Assembly (NCBI GenBank): GCA_013214845.1
Contig: JABSQC010000011.1
Span: forward strand, 1-10,337
Source: Mycoplasmataceae bacterium
GTDB taxonomy: Bacteria; Bacillota_I; Bacilli_A; Mycoplasmatales; Hepatoplasmataceae
Reading direction: 5' to 3'
DNA: 10,337 bases
Shown: one piece after another, positions 1-7,126 of the stretch
Numbering within the stretch: the first letter of the stretch is position 1
How the letters are laid out: every line of letters starts with the position of its first letter
Made by a program: the position numbers and the translations under genes
The notes under the pieces: model-generated
Databases searched by the model: none
Told to the model about the DNA's origin: nothing
The model's input: the letters and a program-made list of their open reading frames with translations, nothing else

Positions 1-108
1 ATGATATCTTTCACACAAATTATATGCAAGTCTAATTCTAGAAATGCCTTCTTCATTTACATAACCGTTAAGAATTTCTTCTAATTTATAATATCTTTTA
101 TTAGTCAT
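1..108 (-). CDS. relA: RelA/SpoT-family (p)ppGpp synthetase/hydrolase, N-terminal fragment
   Basis: Only the first 36 codons are in the window; the gene runs off the left edge. The visible protein begins MTNKRYYKLEEILNG and continues with a GISRIRLAYNLCERYH segment. This resembles the start of Rel proteins, where a short helical lead ends in an 'I..AY..A...H' stretch just before the HD hydrolase domain. Members of the family make and/or degrade the alarmone (p)ppGpp during starvation; which activities this one has cannot be judged from this fragment. The start ATG (106-108) lies inside the end of apt and the genes overlap by 8 bases (ATGACTAA), which suggests translational coupling. The apt-relA order is widely conserved in Firmicutes and Mollicutes and carries much of the weight of this call. 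Confidence 0.72.
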   Translation of the reverse strand, partial: MTNKRYYKLEEILNGYVNEEGISRIRLAYNLCERYH

Positions 109-622
109 AAGTTATAAGAGATTGGTAATTTATTTTGCTTATGTTTTTCCTTCCATTAAGGCTCAGTATTTCAATTAAAAATAAAGCACCAATAACTTCT
201 CCTCCCAATCTTTCAACAAGTTTTGAGGAAGCATTAATTGTCCCACCAGTCGCTAGTAAGTCATCTATTAAAAGAACTCTTTGACCAGTTTTTATAGAGT
301 CAGAGTGAATTGACAATGTAGCTTCTCCATATTCTGTTTTATATGTTTCGCTAATATGATCACTTGGTAACTTTGAGGGTTTTCTTGCTGGTACAAAACC
401 TATTCCTAATTTATAAGCAAGCGGGCATCCAAAAATAAATCCCCTAGATTCAGGTCCTACAATTACATCAATTTTATTATCTTTTATAATTTCTGCCATC
501 TTATCAATAACAAACTTAAAAGCATCTTTATCAGAAAGTACTGGTGTTATATCTTTGAAAGTTACACCTTCTTTAGGAAAATTGTCTATATCTCTTATTA
601 ATTTTTTTACATTATTTATCAT
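101..622 (-). CDS. apt: Adenine phosphoribosyltransferase
   Basis: The 173-residue product makes AMP and pyrophosphate from adenine and PRPP in the cytoplasm, a purine-salvage step important in Mollicutes, which generally cannot make purines from scratch. Its length is normal for Apt. Visible hallmarks are FPKEGVTFKDITP (15-27), the ESRGF loop (58-62), RKPSKLP (80-86) and YKTEYG (94-99), which form the hood and flexible loop. The PRPP-binding loop VLLIDDLLATGGT (116-128) carries the paired Asp residues 120-121. The start ATG shares one base with the secDF stop codon (TAATG), and a GAGGGG Shine-Dalgarno-like run lies 11 bases upstream inside secDF. The 3' end overlaps relA by 8 bases. No odd substitutions were noticed. 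Confidence 0.97.
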   Translation of the reverse strand: MINNVKKLIRDIDNFPKEGVTFKDITPVLSDKDAFKFVIDKMAEIIKDNKIDVIVGPESRGFIFGCPLAYKLGIGFVPARKPSKLPSDHISETYKTEYGEATLSIHSDSIKTGQRVLLIDDLLATGGTINASSKLVERLGGEVIGALFLIEILSLNGRKNISKINYQSLITYD

Positions 623-3375
623 TAAAAATTTATCCCCTCAACTAATTGTTCAGAATTACTATCTTTATCTTTTGAATTCTTAATATCTTTTTCTCAACTT
701 GTTTTTCTTCTATTTTGCCTAAAGGTTTCTACTTTAGAAATAATTATAGGAAGAACTAATAAATCAAATATTATCCCTAATAACGAAGCAATTATCAATG
801 GTATAGCAAATGATAACATTGATGTTCCAGCTACAGCAAGAATAACGATTCCTCCAAATGCTAAAACTAAGTAAGAAAGAATTGTAAACTTAAATGTCTC
901 TTTAGAAGTCCTAGATACAGCTAATGAAATATCTTCTTTTGTTTTAAATTGAGTATTTAAATACTTAATTTCTCTTCTAAACTGATATGTATAAGTAATC
1001 TTAATAAATGAAGATACCACAAAAGATATTAATATTGCATAAGCAAAATAAATATTTGTAGGAACAAAGAAAAGTAGTGATATTACAAATAAACCTATTG
1101 TCTGAAGAAACATAACTCACATAGAGGCAACTGCTCCACTTCACTTAGATATAGTTAGTAACAGTAAAGCTAATATAACAAATAATATTGCTATTATGAT
1201 ACCAACGTTTCCTAAAGAATAATCAACAACATAATCTGAAACAAATAAACCTGTAACATCTGAAAATTCATATGATTCTCCAGATGATTGTAATTCTTTT
1301 TCTATATTAGATAGTTCAGATTGATTAATTTGACTATCAGTGTATATAACTAGTGAAGGAGTTCTAGTAACATCACACGTATTAGTTGTTCCTCCTAAGC
1401 TTGAATCTGGATTTCCTATATCACTGATTGAACAAGTAGATTCTTCAACTGAAAGGTTGTATCCCTCAACATTTGAATAATTATTGAAAATGTCAACTAT
1501 ATATTCAGTTTGAGAATCACTAATATATGATAAAGATTCTAATTCACCTTTAGAAATTATTTCATCATCTGATGTAACTACCTGTCCATCAATATATAAA
1601 ACATCATATCTATATGTGTTAATATCATATGAATTATCGTAATTTGTATATCAATTACCAGTTCCTAGCAAACTAGCAGATACTATAAACATAACAGTAA
1701 ATATAGCTGTAATAGAAGTAAGTATTTTAAATGAATTTTTAAACTTAGGAAGTTTTATATTAGAACTAATCTTTCCATCTTTAGACTTTTTGTAATTTTT
1801 TGTAATAACACCCAATATGTAGTGGTACTTACTATCTTTTAAAGAATCATCTTTATTGTCAAAATGACTCAATACATAGAATGAAAGGGGAATGAATACT
1901 AATAATAATACAGCAATAAAGAATAGTGATGATGTAAATAGAACTGTACCAATCATTGCAATTTGTTGATAACCAAATAAATATGTAAATAATCCAGATA
2001 TTAGCATTACCGTTGTGTAAACTGAAATAATTGGAACTGACTCAACTAATGTTTTCTTAAATGCCTTTGTTGAAGTTTTTTTAGTTCAAGACATTCTTTC
2101 TTTAAATTTAGTTGCCACATAAACCATCATAATTGTACTTATTACAACAAATGCAAATACTGAGAAAGATAAAGCAAAGCTGAATTGAACACCAGAAGCA
2201 AATAAAGTTAAGAACATAAATAAGTAAATAAGAGAAGAACTTAATGATATTATCGTTCCCAACAATCCATAATATGAAATAACTATTAATAATATTAATA
2301 ATATTAATGCAGCAAAAATTATAAATGAGTATACTAGCTGTTGGTTAGAATAAACATGGTCAACTCACCCAGATCTAACAACTGAGGTTTTAATTCCTCT
2401 AGAGCTTATATCAAATTGATTTTTATAATAATTAACTAAATCCTTGTCTAAAGTACCACTTGGTGATGATATTTCAATAGTTTTAAAATTTGGATTTGTA
2501 TAAGACGGTATTTCTTCAACAGTAACTAAATATGGTTTGCAAACATCTTTTATAGAATTAGTTGATGTTCCATCATCTGAAGAAGTACAGTAAGTGTAAA
2601 GATCTGCTGCGGTACTAAAACCTTCACTATCATATGTTTCCACAAATGATAAAAGTTGATCATAGTTTATTCAAACATACATTAAATTAGGATTCTCAGT
2701 AGAAGAAGATGCTGAACTATCACTTTCTTCAGGTAACTCGGCGTTACCTACAGAGTCATAAGCATCTACAAAGGCATTATGACCTTTGTCTCCATTTGAA
2801 GGAACGAATTCAATGTTTGTATATCCATTATTGCTAACAACCTTAGCAGAGTTTGGCTTTATCATGTTAGGTAAATATGAAGGGCTAACTCCTGAGTTAT
2901 TATAATTACCCTTTTCATCAAATACCGAAACACCATTATAGTCATAAAATCCAACTTCTATTTCACCTGTTAAAAAGTTCTTTAAAGCTAAAATTGTATC
3001 ATTTATAGAATAATCCGTATATGTTTCTGAGTTTCCATATAATGGAAGAACAACATTTACGTAATCATCTCCTTCTATATTAACTAAAGCGTCATGAAAA
3101 CCTAGATAATTTAAATTTTCTTGTAAATTATTTGCATAGAAATAAAGATCATCATCTGATATAGCTTTTCCAGAAGATGTAACTTCTACTAAAAACTCGT
3201 AATTATTGCTAAATTCAGTTGTTGTTTCAGGACCAGCAAGATTTGTATATTGGTCTTCTTTATAAATATAATTAGTAAAAGAAAAGATAATACCTGTAAT
3301 AGTACCCAATAAAAAAAGGTAAGTAACAAATATCTTTGTTATTTTATTAAAAGAAAAATTCTTTATTTTTACCAT
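622..3375 (-). CDS. secDF: Fused protein-export membrane protein SecDF
   Basis: This is one continuous 917-codon frame once seven in-frame TGA codons are read as Trp (residues 235, 337, 430, 575, 745, 753, 894). Under the standard code it would look like several broken pieces. SecDF assists SecYEG-SecA in moving proteins across the membrane. The protein has a first membrane helix (about 11-33), a large extracellular domain (34 to about 340), a SecD-type five-helix bundle (about 348-510), a second long loop after about residue 575, and a SecF-type bundle (about 725-880). Small matches to the family remain, such as the TT pair at 454-455 and the GG pair at 841-842. The charged intramembrane residues of the family appear to be missing, and there are only four Cys, two per extracellular domain (263/279 and 648/667). 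No Shine-Dalgarno sequence precedes the ATG; an exact TATAAT lies 7 bases upstream. The place between ruvB and apt fits the Firmicutes gene order. Confidence 0.93.
634..639 (-). promoter_or_regulatory. Shine-Dalgarno sequence of apt, inside the end of secDF
   Basis: GAGGGG on the minus strand, ending 11 bases before the apt ATG at 622. It lies within the last codons of secDF, so ribosomes finishing secDF could restart on apt at the TAATG junction. It is the only Shine-Dalgarno-like run near this start. Confidence 0.55.
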
Positions 3376-3382
3376 TAAGATA

Positions 3383-3388
3383 ATTATA
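3383..3388 (-). promoter_or_regulatory. Possible -10 element for secDF (leaderless start)
   Basis: An exact TATAAT on the minus strand ends 7 bases before the secDF ATG, which itself has no Shine-Dalgarno sequence. Transcription would begin at about the A of the ATG. It overlaps the last bases of ruvB, and I see no convincing -35 box. A perfect 13-base palindrome (CTAATTTAATTAG, 3389-3401) abuts it upstream. In DNA this AT-rich the match may be chance. Confidence 0.35.
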
Positions 3389-4292
3389 CTAATTTAATTA
3401 GTTTTTTTCCTTTTTCAGTGATTTCTCTTCCTCTACTGCTAATCTTTATAAGTTCGTTTCTTATCAAATTAATCTCAATTCTAGACTGAATATAAGGTTT
3501 GCTTTTCAACATATGGTGAGATATTAGTTCTATTGACTTGGGACCAAGAGATAAGAAATTAAGGTAATTTTCTTCTTCTTTATTTATTCCCCTATTATCA
3601 TAACCCAAGAAACATTTAAACTCCTCTATATTTTTTTTACTTAAAATATCTTCTTTTATTGACATAAGAAATCATATTAATTTATTTGATTTAATCAATA
3701 CATCCCTTGGCGTTCTATTTGTTATTGAAATAAATTCATTTTCAACTTCACTATCAATATGGAAATTTAATTCTTGACTTAAAATATAGTTATCAAAAAT
3801 TTTAATTAACGACTTATTATCATACTCTTCAAGTAACTCAACTATGCTAAATCTGCTTTCAAATGCATTAGTTAGCAATTCTGGATTAGTTGTTGCTCCA
3901 AACAATGTAAAATTTTTATATTCAAATATAAATGCTTCTTGATCAATGCCAGAACCAATACTTATTTCTATTTTTGAAAAGTCTAATAGTGAAAAAATCA
4001 TTTCTTGCACATTTTTTGATATTGCATGTATTTCATCTATAAATATAATTTCACTATCTTTTTTTCTTCCCAACAGATTAAATAAATCAGACTTATTTTT
4101 TAGCAAAGGACCTTGTATTTTTAAAATATCTTTTCCAAACATTGATATACAATAATTTGATAATGTTGTTTTTCCATAACCAGGAGGTGAAATAAATAGT
4201 GTTGAAGGTATTTTGCTAATTTTTTTATCGTTATATAAAGCAGAGATAATATTGAATTTTTCTACTATACTATTTTGGCCTACTACTTTCAT
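3384..4292 (-). CDS. ruvB: Holliday junction branch-migration ATPase RuvB
   Basis: A TGA codon at 3672-3674 (Trp207) splits this gene under the standard code; read as Trp it is one 302-residue protein. RuvB hexamers flank RuvA on Holliday junctions and pull DNA through by ATP hydrolysis. Visible parts are Walker A SPPGYGKTT (35-43, with Ser in place of the usual first Gly), Walker B FIDEIH (84-89), sensor 1 GATTN (132-136), the arginine-finger region ESRF (Arg147), sensor 2 TPR (Arg195), and the C-terminal winged helix with LGYDNRG and the family's RGR motif (287-289). The N-terminus is short: it starts right at the VGQ that normally follows a conserved 'LRP...' segment, and an in-frame TAA two codons upstream forbids a longer start. 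It overlaps ruvA by 23 bases and has no clear Shine-Dalgarno sequence, so it is probably translated by coupling to ruvA. Confidence 0.95.
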
Positions 4293-4851
4293 TACTTAAA
4301 TTAATTATTATTTCCTTTACAACATTTGATTTTTTTTCAGTTATTAAATTAAAATTTTTCAATTCATTTTCTATATCTTCTTTCTTGTAACCTATCTTAG
4401 TCAACTTACTTACTATTTGATCTTTTGTATCTTTTGTCTTAGAATAAAGTTTAGCTTCGTCATAGTAATTAAATTTTTCATAAATCGGTTCAATAAGATT
4501 ATCTCTGATTCCATATTTAGATAATTCTTGAAAATTCTTATTTTTTATAACTTTATTTATCACATCTGGTCCTGCGTTTTTTAGTAATTTAATGACTGTT
4601 TTAGGACCTATGTTTTTTACAGAAATAAATTTTATAAAAATAAGTAATTCTTCAAATGATACGAATCCATAAAGAGATATCCTACCTTTAATGTCAGTAT
4701 GATGATATATGAATATTTTTCTAAATTTATTAATCTCAATACCTTCTACTGAGGCCAACCTTATATAATATCCTTTGTAGCTATTTTCAAGTACTATAGT
4801 TTCTGAATCTGTGTTTATACTTATAACTTTTCCAATAATATATGTTTCCAT
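4270..4851 (-). CDS. ruvA: Holliday junction DNA-binding protein RuvA
   Basis: The 193-residue protein (usual family length about 190-205) binds four-way DNA junctions and loads RuvB. Domain I is an OB-type fold (1-63) ending in the family's LYGF (60-63). Domain II has a good first helix-hairpin-helix (KNIGPKTVIKLL, 79-90) and a degraded second one around YGIRDNLIEPI (113-123), where GIGKKTA is usual. Domain III (about 143-190) contains the IGYKKEDIE helix region that contacts RuvB. The acidic pin before LYGF (E55/D56 in E. coli) is K55/G56 here, with D53 nearby. It is the only gene here ending in TAG. No Shine-Dalgarno sequence precedes the ATG; a TATAAA (4863-4868) 11 bases upstream could be a -10 element just after the ldh terminator, giving a leader of only a few bases. 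Confidence 0.93.
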   Translation of the reverse strand: METYIIGKVISINTDSETIVLENSYKGYYIRLASVEGIEINKFRKIFIYHHTDIKGRISLYGFVSFEELLIFIKFISVKNIGPKTVIKLLKNAGPDVINKVIKNKNFQELSKYGIRDNLIEPIYEKFNYYDEAKLYSKTKDTKDQIVSKLTKIGYKKEDIENELKNFNLITEKKSNVVKEIIINLSNESSRPK

Positions 4852-4885
4852 AATATATGTTGTTTATAAAAATGAATATTAAACT

Positions 4886-4906
4886 AAAAAAAGGCATTGC
4901 CTTTTT
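4886..4906 (-). terminator. Intrinsic terminator after ldh
   Basis: An inverted repeat with 8-base arms (4888-4895 and 4899-4906; AAAAAGGC on the plus strand, loop ATT) is followed on the minus strand by a run of T's at 4892-4886. It begins 24 bases after the ldh stop codon and separates ldh from ruvA. The stem has a short GGC/GCC core, so it may be only moderately strong. Confidence 0.8.
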
Positions 4907-4929
4907 AATAAAATATAGTATTAATTCCT

Positions 4930-5889
4930 TTATTTAATTGAATTAAATGCTTTTATAGTAAAGTCTTTTAATACACTTATTGACTTATCAAGATCTTTCT
5001 TCTCTTTTGAAGAGATTGGGAACTCAAGTATCTTTTCAATACCTTTATCTCCAATAATACATGGTGTACCAGCGTATACATCTTTGTGACCGTATTGACC
5101 ATCTAGATATGGAGAAACAGCCATAACTCTATGCTCATCTCTAAGTATAGCTTTTGTTATATCCGCTAGTGCAGCTCCTATCCCATAAAAAGTAGCTCTT
5201 TTTCTATTTATGATTTCATATGCTTTTCTAGAAACTCTTTCTTGTATTTCTTTTAGCTCTTTGCTAGATGAAAAATCATACTCTTTTTTGAAATCACTTA
5301 AAGGAACACCTCCAATTTTAGCATTAGACATTGACATTACTGAAGAGTCACCATGTTCACCTAAAACATATGCCTGAACACTTTTTGGAGAAACTCCAAT
5401 TTTAGATGCTATATCATGTTGTAATCTTGATGAATCTAATGAAGTCCCTGAAGAAATAACCTTGCTTTTTTCAAAACCTGTAATTTTTGCATAAACATAA
5501 GTCATTATGTCAACAGGATTAGATGCAATTACTGTTATACCTGAAAATCCAGATTTAACTACATTTTCTGCAATTTCCTTCATAATTCTTGCATTATCTG
5601 AAACCATCTCTAGTCTTGTTTCACCCTCTTTTTGAGGTCTACCAGCTGTAATAACTAAAACATCTGTATCTTTTAGTTCACTGTAATCTCCAGATTTAAC
5701 AGAAACATATGGGTTATCCATAAAAGAATTAGCATCTTCAAAATCCATAGCATTACCATCAGCTACATTAGGAAATGCATCAATTAAAACATATTCTTCT
5801 GCAATTCCTCTATTAATTGCTGAATACATGAATGAAGAACCAACTGCTCCACATCCTATTAAAGTTACTTTATTTGTTGTTTTTTTCAT
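4930..5889 (-). CDS. ldh: L-lactate dehydrogenase
   Basis: The 319-residue cytoplasmic enzyme reduces pyruvate to L-lactate and regenerates NAD+ for glycolysis, the main energy pathway of sugar-fermenting Mollicutes. The Rossmann fold shows GCGAVG (12-17) and Asp37, which holds the NAD ribose. Gln86 in RPQKEGETR marks a lactate rather than malate dehydrogenase, which would have Arg there. Arg92 and Arg155 are the substrate-binding arginines, and the catalytic pair is Asp152 with His179 in GEHGDS. By ungapped comparison with Bacillus Ldh, the two residues that bind fructose-1,6-bisphosphate (Arg173 and His188 in Bacillus numbering) are Gln157 and Gln172 here, so activation by this sugar is unlikely. 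AAGGAG stands 8 bases before the ATG, and a TATAAT precedes it. A terminator follows, so it can form its own transcript. Confidence 0.95.
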   Translation of the reverse strand: MKKTTNKVTLIGCGAVGSSFMYSAINRGIAEEYVLIDAFPNVADGNAMDFEDANSFMDNPYVSVKSGDYSELKDTDVLVITAGRPQKEGETRLEMVSDNARIMKEIAENVVKSGFSGITVIASNPVDIMTYVYAKITGFEKSKVISSGTSLDSSRLQHDIASKIGVSPKSVQAYVLGEHGDSSVMSMSNAKIGGVPLSDFKKEYDFSSSKELKEIQERVSRKAYEIINRKRATFYGIGAALADITKAILRDEHRVMAVSPYLDGQYGHKDVYAGTPCIIGDKGIEKILEFPISSKEKKDLDKSISVLKDFTIKAFNSIK

Positions 5890-5897
5890 TTAATATA

Positions 5898-5903
5898 CTC
5901 CTT
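5898..5903 (-). promoter_or_regulatory. Shine-Dalgarno sequence of ldh
   Basis: AAGGAG on the minus strand, 8 bases before the ldh ATG. It confirms the start and contrasts with the neighbouring genes that lack any such sequence. Confidence 0.85.
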
Positions 5904-5909
5904 AAATTA

Positions 5910-5915
5910 ATTATA
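5910..5915 (-). promoter_or_regulatory. Probable -10 element of the ldh promoter
   Basis: An exact TATAAT on the minus strand lies in the 50-base gap between the upstream stop codon and ldh. Transcription would begin just before the Shine-Dalgarno sequence, leaving a leader of about 15 bases. The -35 position holds only a T run. No terminator is visible for the upstream gene, so read-through is also possible. Confidence 0.55.
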
Positions 5916-5939
5916 TTAAAAAGTTATTTACTAAAAAAT

Positions 5940-6266
5940 TTATTTCAAAAAGTGAACTTCTTCTCATCCACCCATTTCAAGTGTTTCTTCTTTACTATGA
6001 GTTTCTTCACTATGATTTAAAAACATTAAAGTAGGTACATTTTCTACTCTTACATAACCAGAGTCAATTAATAATTGTAAAACCTCTGAATCTATAGAAT
6101 TTTCATATATAGATATTTCTCCATCTTTTTCTTCAAACGCTAACAATTTATCTTCATTAACAATTCCGTGTCCAAATAAATTAAATGTTTCAGAACAATA
6201 ATAAGCTTTTCTAAGAAATTTATCAGTAGTATTTTTGTAGAATTTTTTCATAAAATAATTATACAT
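5940..6266 (-). CDS. Hypothetical protein, about 105 residues
   Basis: I do not recognise this protein. Reading one TGA (5964-5966) as Trp101 gives 108 residues from the first ATG (6266), ending GGWEEVHFLK. A second ATG at 6251 (protein beginning MKKFYKNTT, 103 residues) may be the true start: TATAAT lies 6 bases before it, inside the longer frame, and neither ATG has a Shine-Dalgarno sequence. There is no signal peptide or membrane segment. The first 25 residues are basic; the rest is acidic, with a HSEETHSKEETLEMGG segment near the end that looks flexible. It sits between an unknown membrane protein and ldh, which gives no clear hint of function. The coding call rests on a clean frame on the same strand as all the genes around it, tightly filling the space between neighbours. 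Confidence 0.72.
6258..6263 (-). promoter_or_regulatory. Possible -10 element for the small hypothetical gene
   Basis: An exact TATAAT on the minus strand, 6 bases before the ATG at 6251. If real, transcription starts at about that ATG, the mRNA has no leader, and the protein starts five residues later than the longest frame. No good -35 box is seen. Confidence 0.4.
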
Positions 6267-6305
6267 TAATGAAATAAATAAAAATTATGCAAATATATTA
6301 ACTAA

Positions 6306-7046
6306 TTATTTATTTATTACTATTGTCCCTGACTTTATTTTTTCTCTATCACTATCTAATACATAATTAATTTTTTTCTTATTAGAATCAAATATTAATG
6401 TACCTGAGTACAAACTCTTGTGAGATAACTCTCTATTTCTTTTTACTAGAAAACGAATAGTGTTTGCCGCTGATGAAACATAGGCTTCAGAAGATCATAT
6501 TTTTCAACCGTCATCAAGGTGTATTTCAATGTCTACGTAAGCAGATCTTAAGGTAAGTACCTCAAATCATGAATTCATAGTCATGGTCATTTTACCATTT
6601 ACAAATTTATTATGACTATCAACTAAATTAGTGCTGTTGCCAGAGTGATCTAATTTCATATTCTTCCTCATTGTTACATTAGTAGAATATATATGTCTCT
6701 GATCTATTTTTGAAGTAAATCAACTATGAGACTTAGACTCGTGGTTAATATCTGGTTCCTTAATTTTTAAAGCTTTTATTATATTTGCAAGTCCATGAAC
6801 TTCAATAAAAATTGAATAAAAATATAGTATAAATAATTCTACAATTAATATTATAAAAACCTCTAGAAACTTGCTATTAACACTGTCTGTGTTTACAAAA
6901 GCAAATATTATAGAATCCATTACTACAAAAAGTCATGGTAAAAAGTGAAACAGGTCAACAAAAAATCTATGGTACCCACTTGTTATATATGTATGTGTCC
7001 TCTCCTTTCTAAACAAATATTTTTGTTTGTTTGAATTTTCACTCAT
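6306..7046 (-). CDS. Hypothetical membrane protein with two transmembrane segments
   Basis: I do not recognise this protein. It is continuous over 246 residues only when five TGA codons are read as Trp (residues 38, 109, 160, 181, 184). A short basic head (YLFRKERTH) precedes two hydrophobic helices (about 28-50 and 60-82). A soluble region of about 160 residues follows. Its second half alternates hydrophobic and polar residues in a way that suggests beta strands (for example SAYVDIEIHLDDGWKIW, 168-184, and YSGTLIFDS). With the N-terminus inside, the two helices would leave the long C-terminal part in the cytoplasm. It has no Shine-Dalgarno sequence; TATAAT sits 6 bases before the ATG. It follows the mreB terminator and is 39 bases upstream of the next small gene, so those two may share a transcript. 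Confidence 0.82.
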
Positions 7047-7052
7047 ATAACT

Positions 7053-7058
7053 ATTATA
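7053..7058 (-). promoter_or_regulatory. Probable -10 element for the membrane-protein gene (leaderless start)
   Basis: An exact TATAAT on the minus strand, with 6 bases (AGTTAT) between it and the ATG at 7046. Since it lies just after the mreB terminator, a promoter is expected here. The spacing puts transcription start at about the first base of the coding region. Confidence 0.55.
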
Positions 7059-7076
7059 GTTGTTTAATTAAATATT

Positions 7077-7103
7077 AAAAAAAGAAGCAAATTGCTTCTT
7101 TTT
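7077..7103 (-). terminator. Intrinsic terminator after the mreB genes
   Basis: A perfect inverted repeat with 12-base arms (7079-7090 AAAAAGAAGCAA, 7092-7103 on the plus strand) around one central base is followed on the minus strand by a T run at 7083-7077. It starts 23 bases after the stop codon of the last mreB. It should end the mreB transcript before the membrane-protein gene. Confidence 0.88.
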
Positions 7104-7126
7104 GTAATGATTTTTTCTAATTTGTA

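Noticed and set aside
694..2643. secDF as a pseudogene with several frameshifts or stops
   Set aside because: All interruptions are TGA codons in one unbroken frame, and I checked the frame codon by codon across the gaps between 694 and 2670.
3384..3665. A separate small winged-helix regulator gene
   Set aside because: It looks independent under the standard code, but it is in frame with ruvB through a TGA Trp codon and matches the RuvB C-terminal domain, including RGR.
3946..4155. Plus-strand frame of 69 codons opposite ruvB
   Set aside because: It lies fully antisense to the ATPase domain of RuvB and has no supporting signals.
5917..5937. Possible terminator between the small hypothetical gene and ldh
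   Set aside because: The region has A and T runs, but the arms do not pair into a stable hairpin, so I list no terminator there.
5832..6020. Plus-strand frame of 62 codons across the ldh promoter region
   Set aside because: It is low-complexity Leu/Phe/Lys sequence produced by AT-rich DNA opposite two real genes, with no Shine-Dalgarno sequence or family match.
6998..7008. Strong Shine-Dalgarno-like AAAGGAGAGGA inside the 246-residue gene, possibly marking an internal start
   Set aside because: No ATG, GTG or TTG lies in frame at a proper distance; the nearest GTG is out of frame. It encodes part of the basic RKER stretch, so it is probably codon chance.
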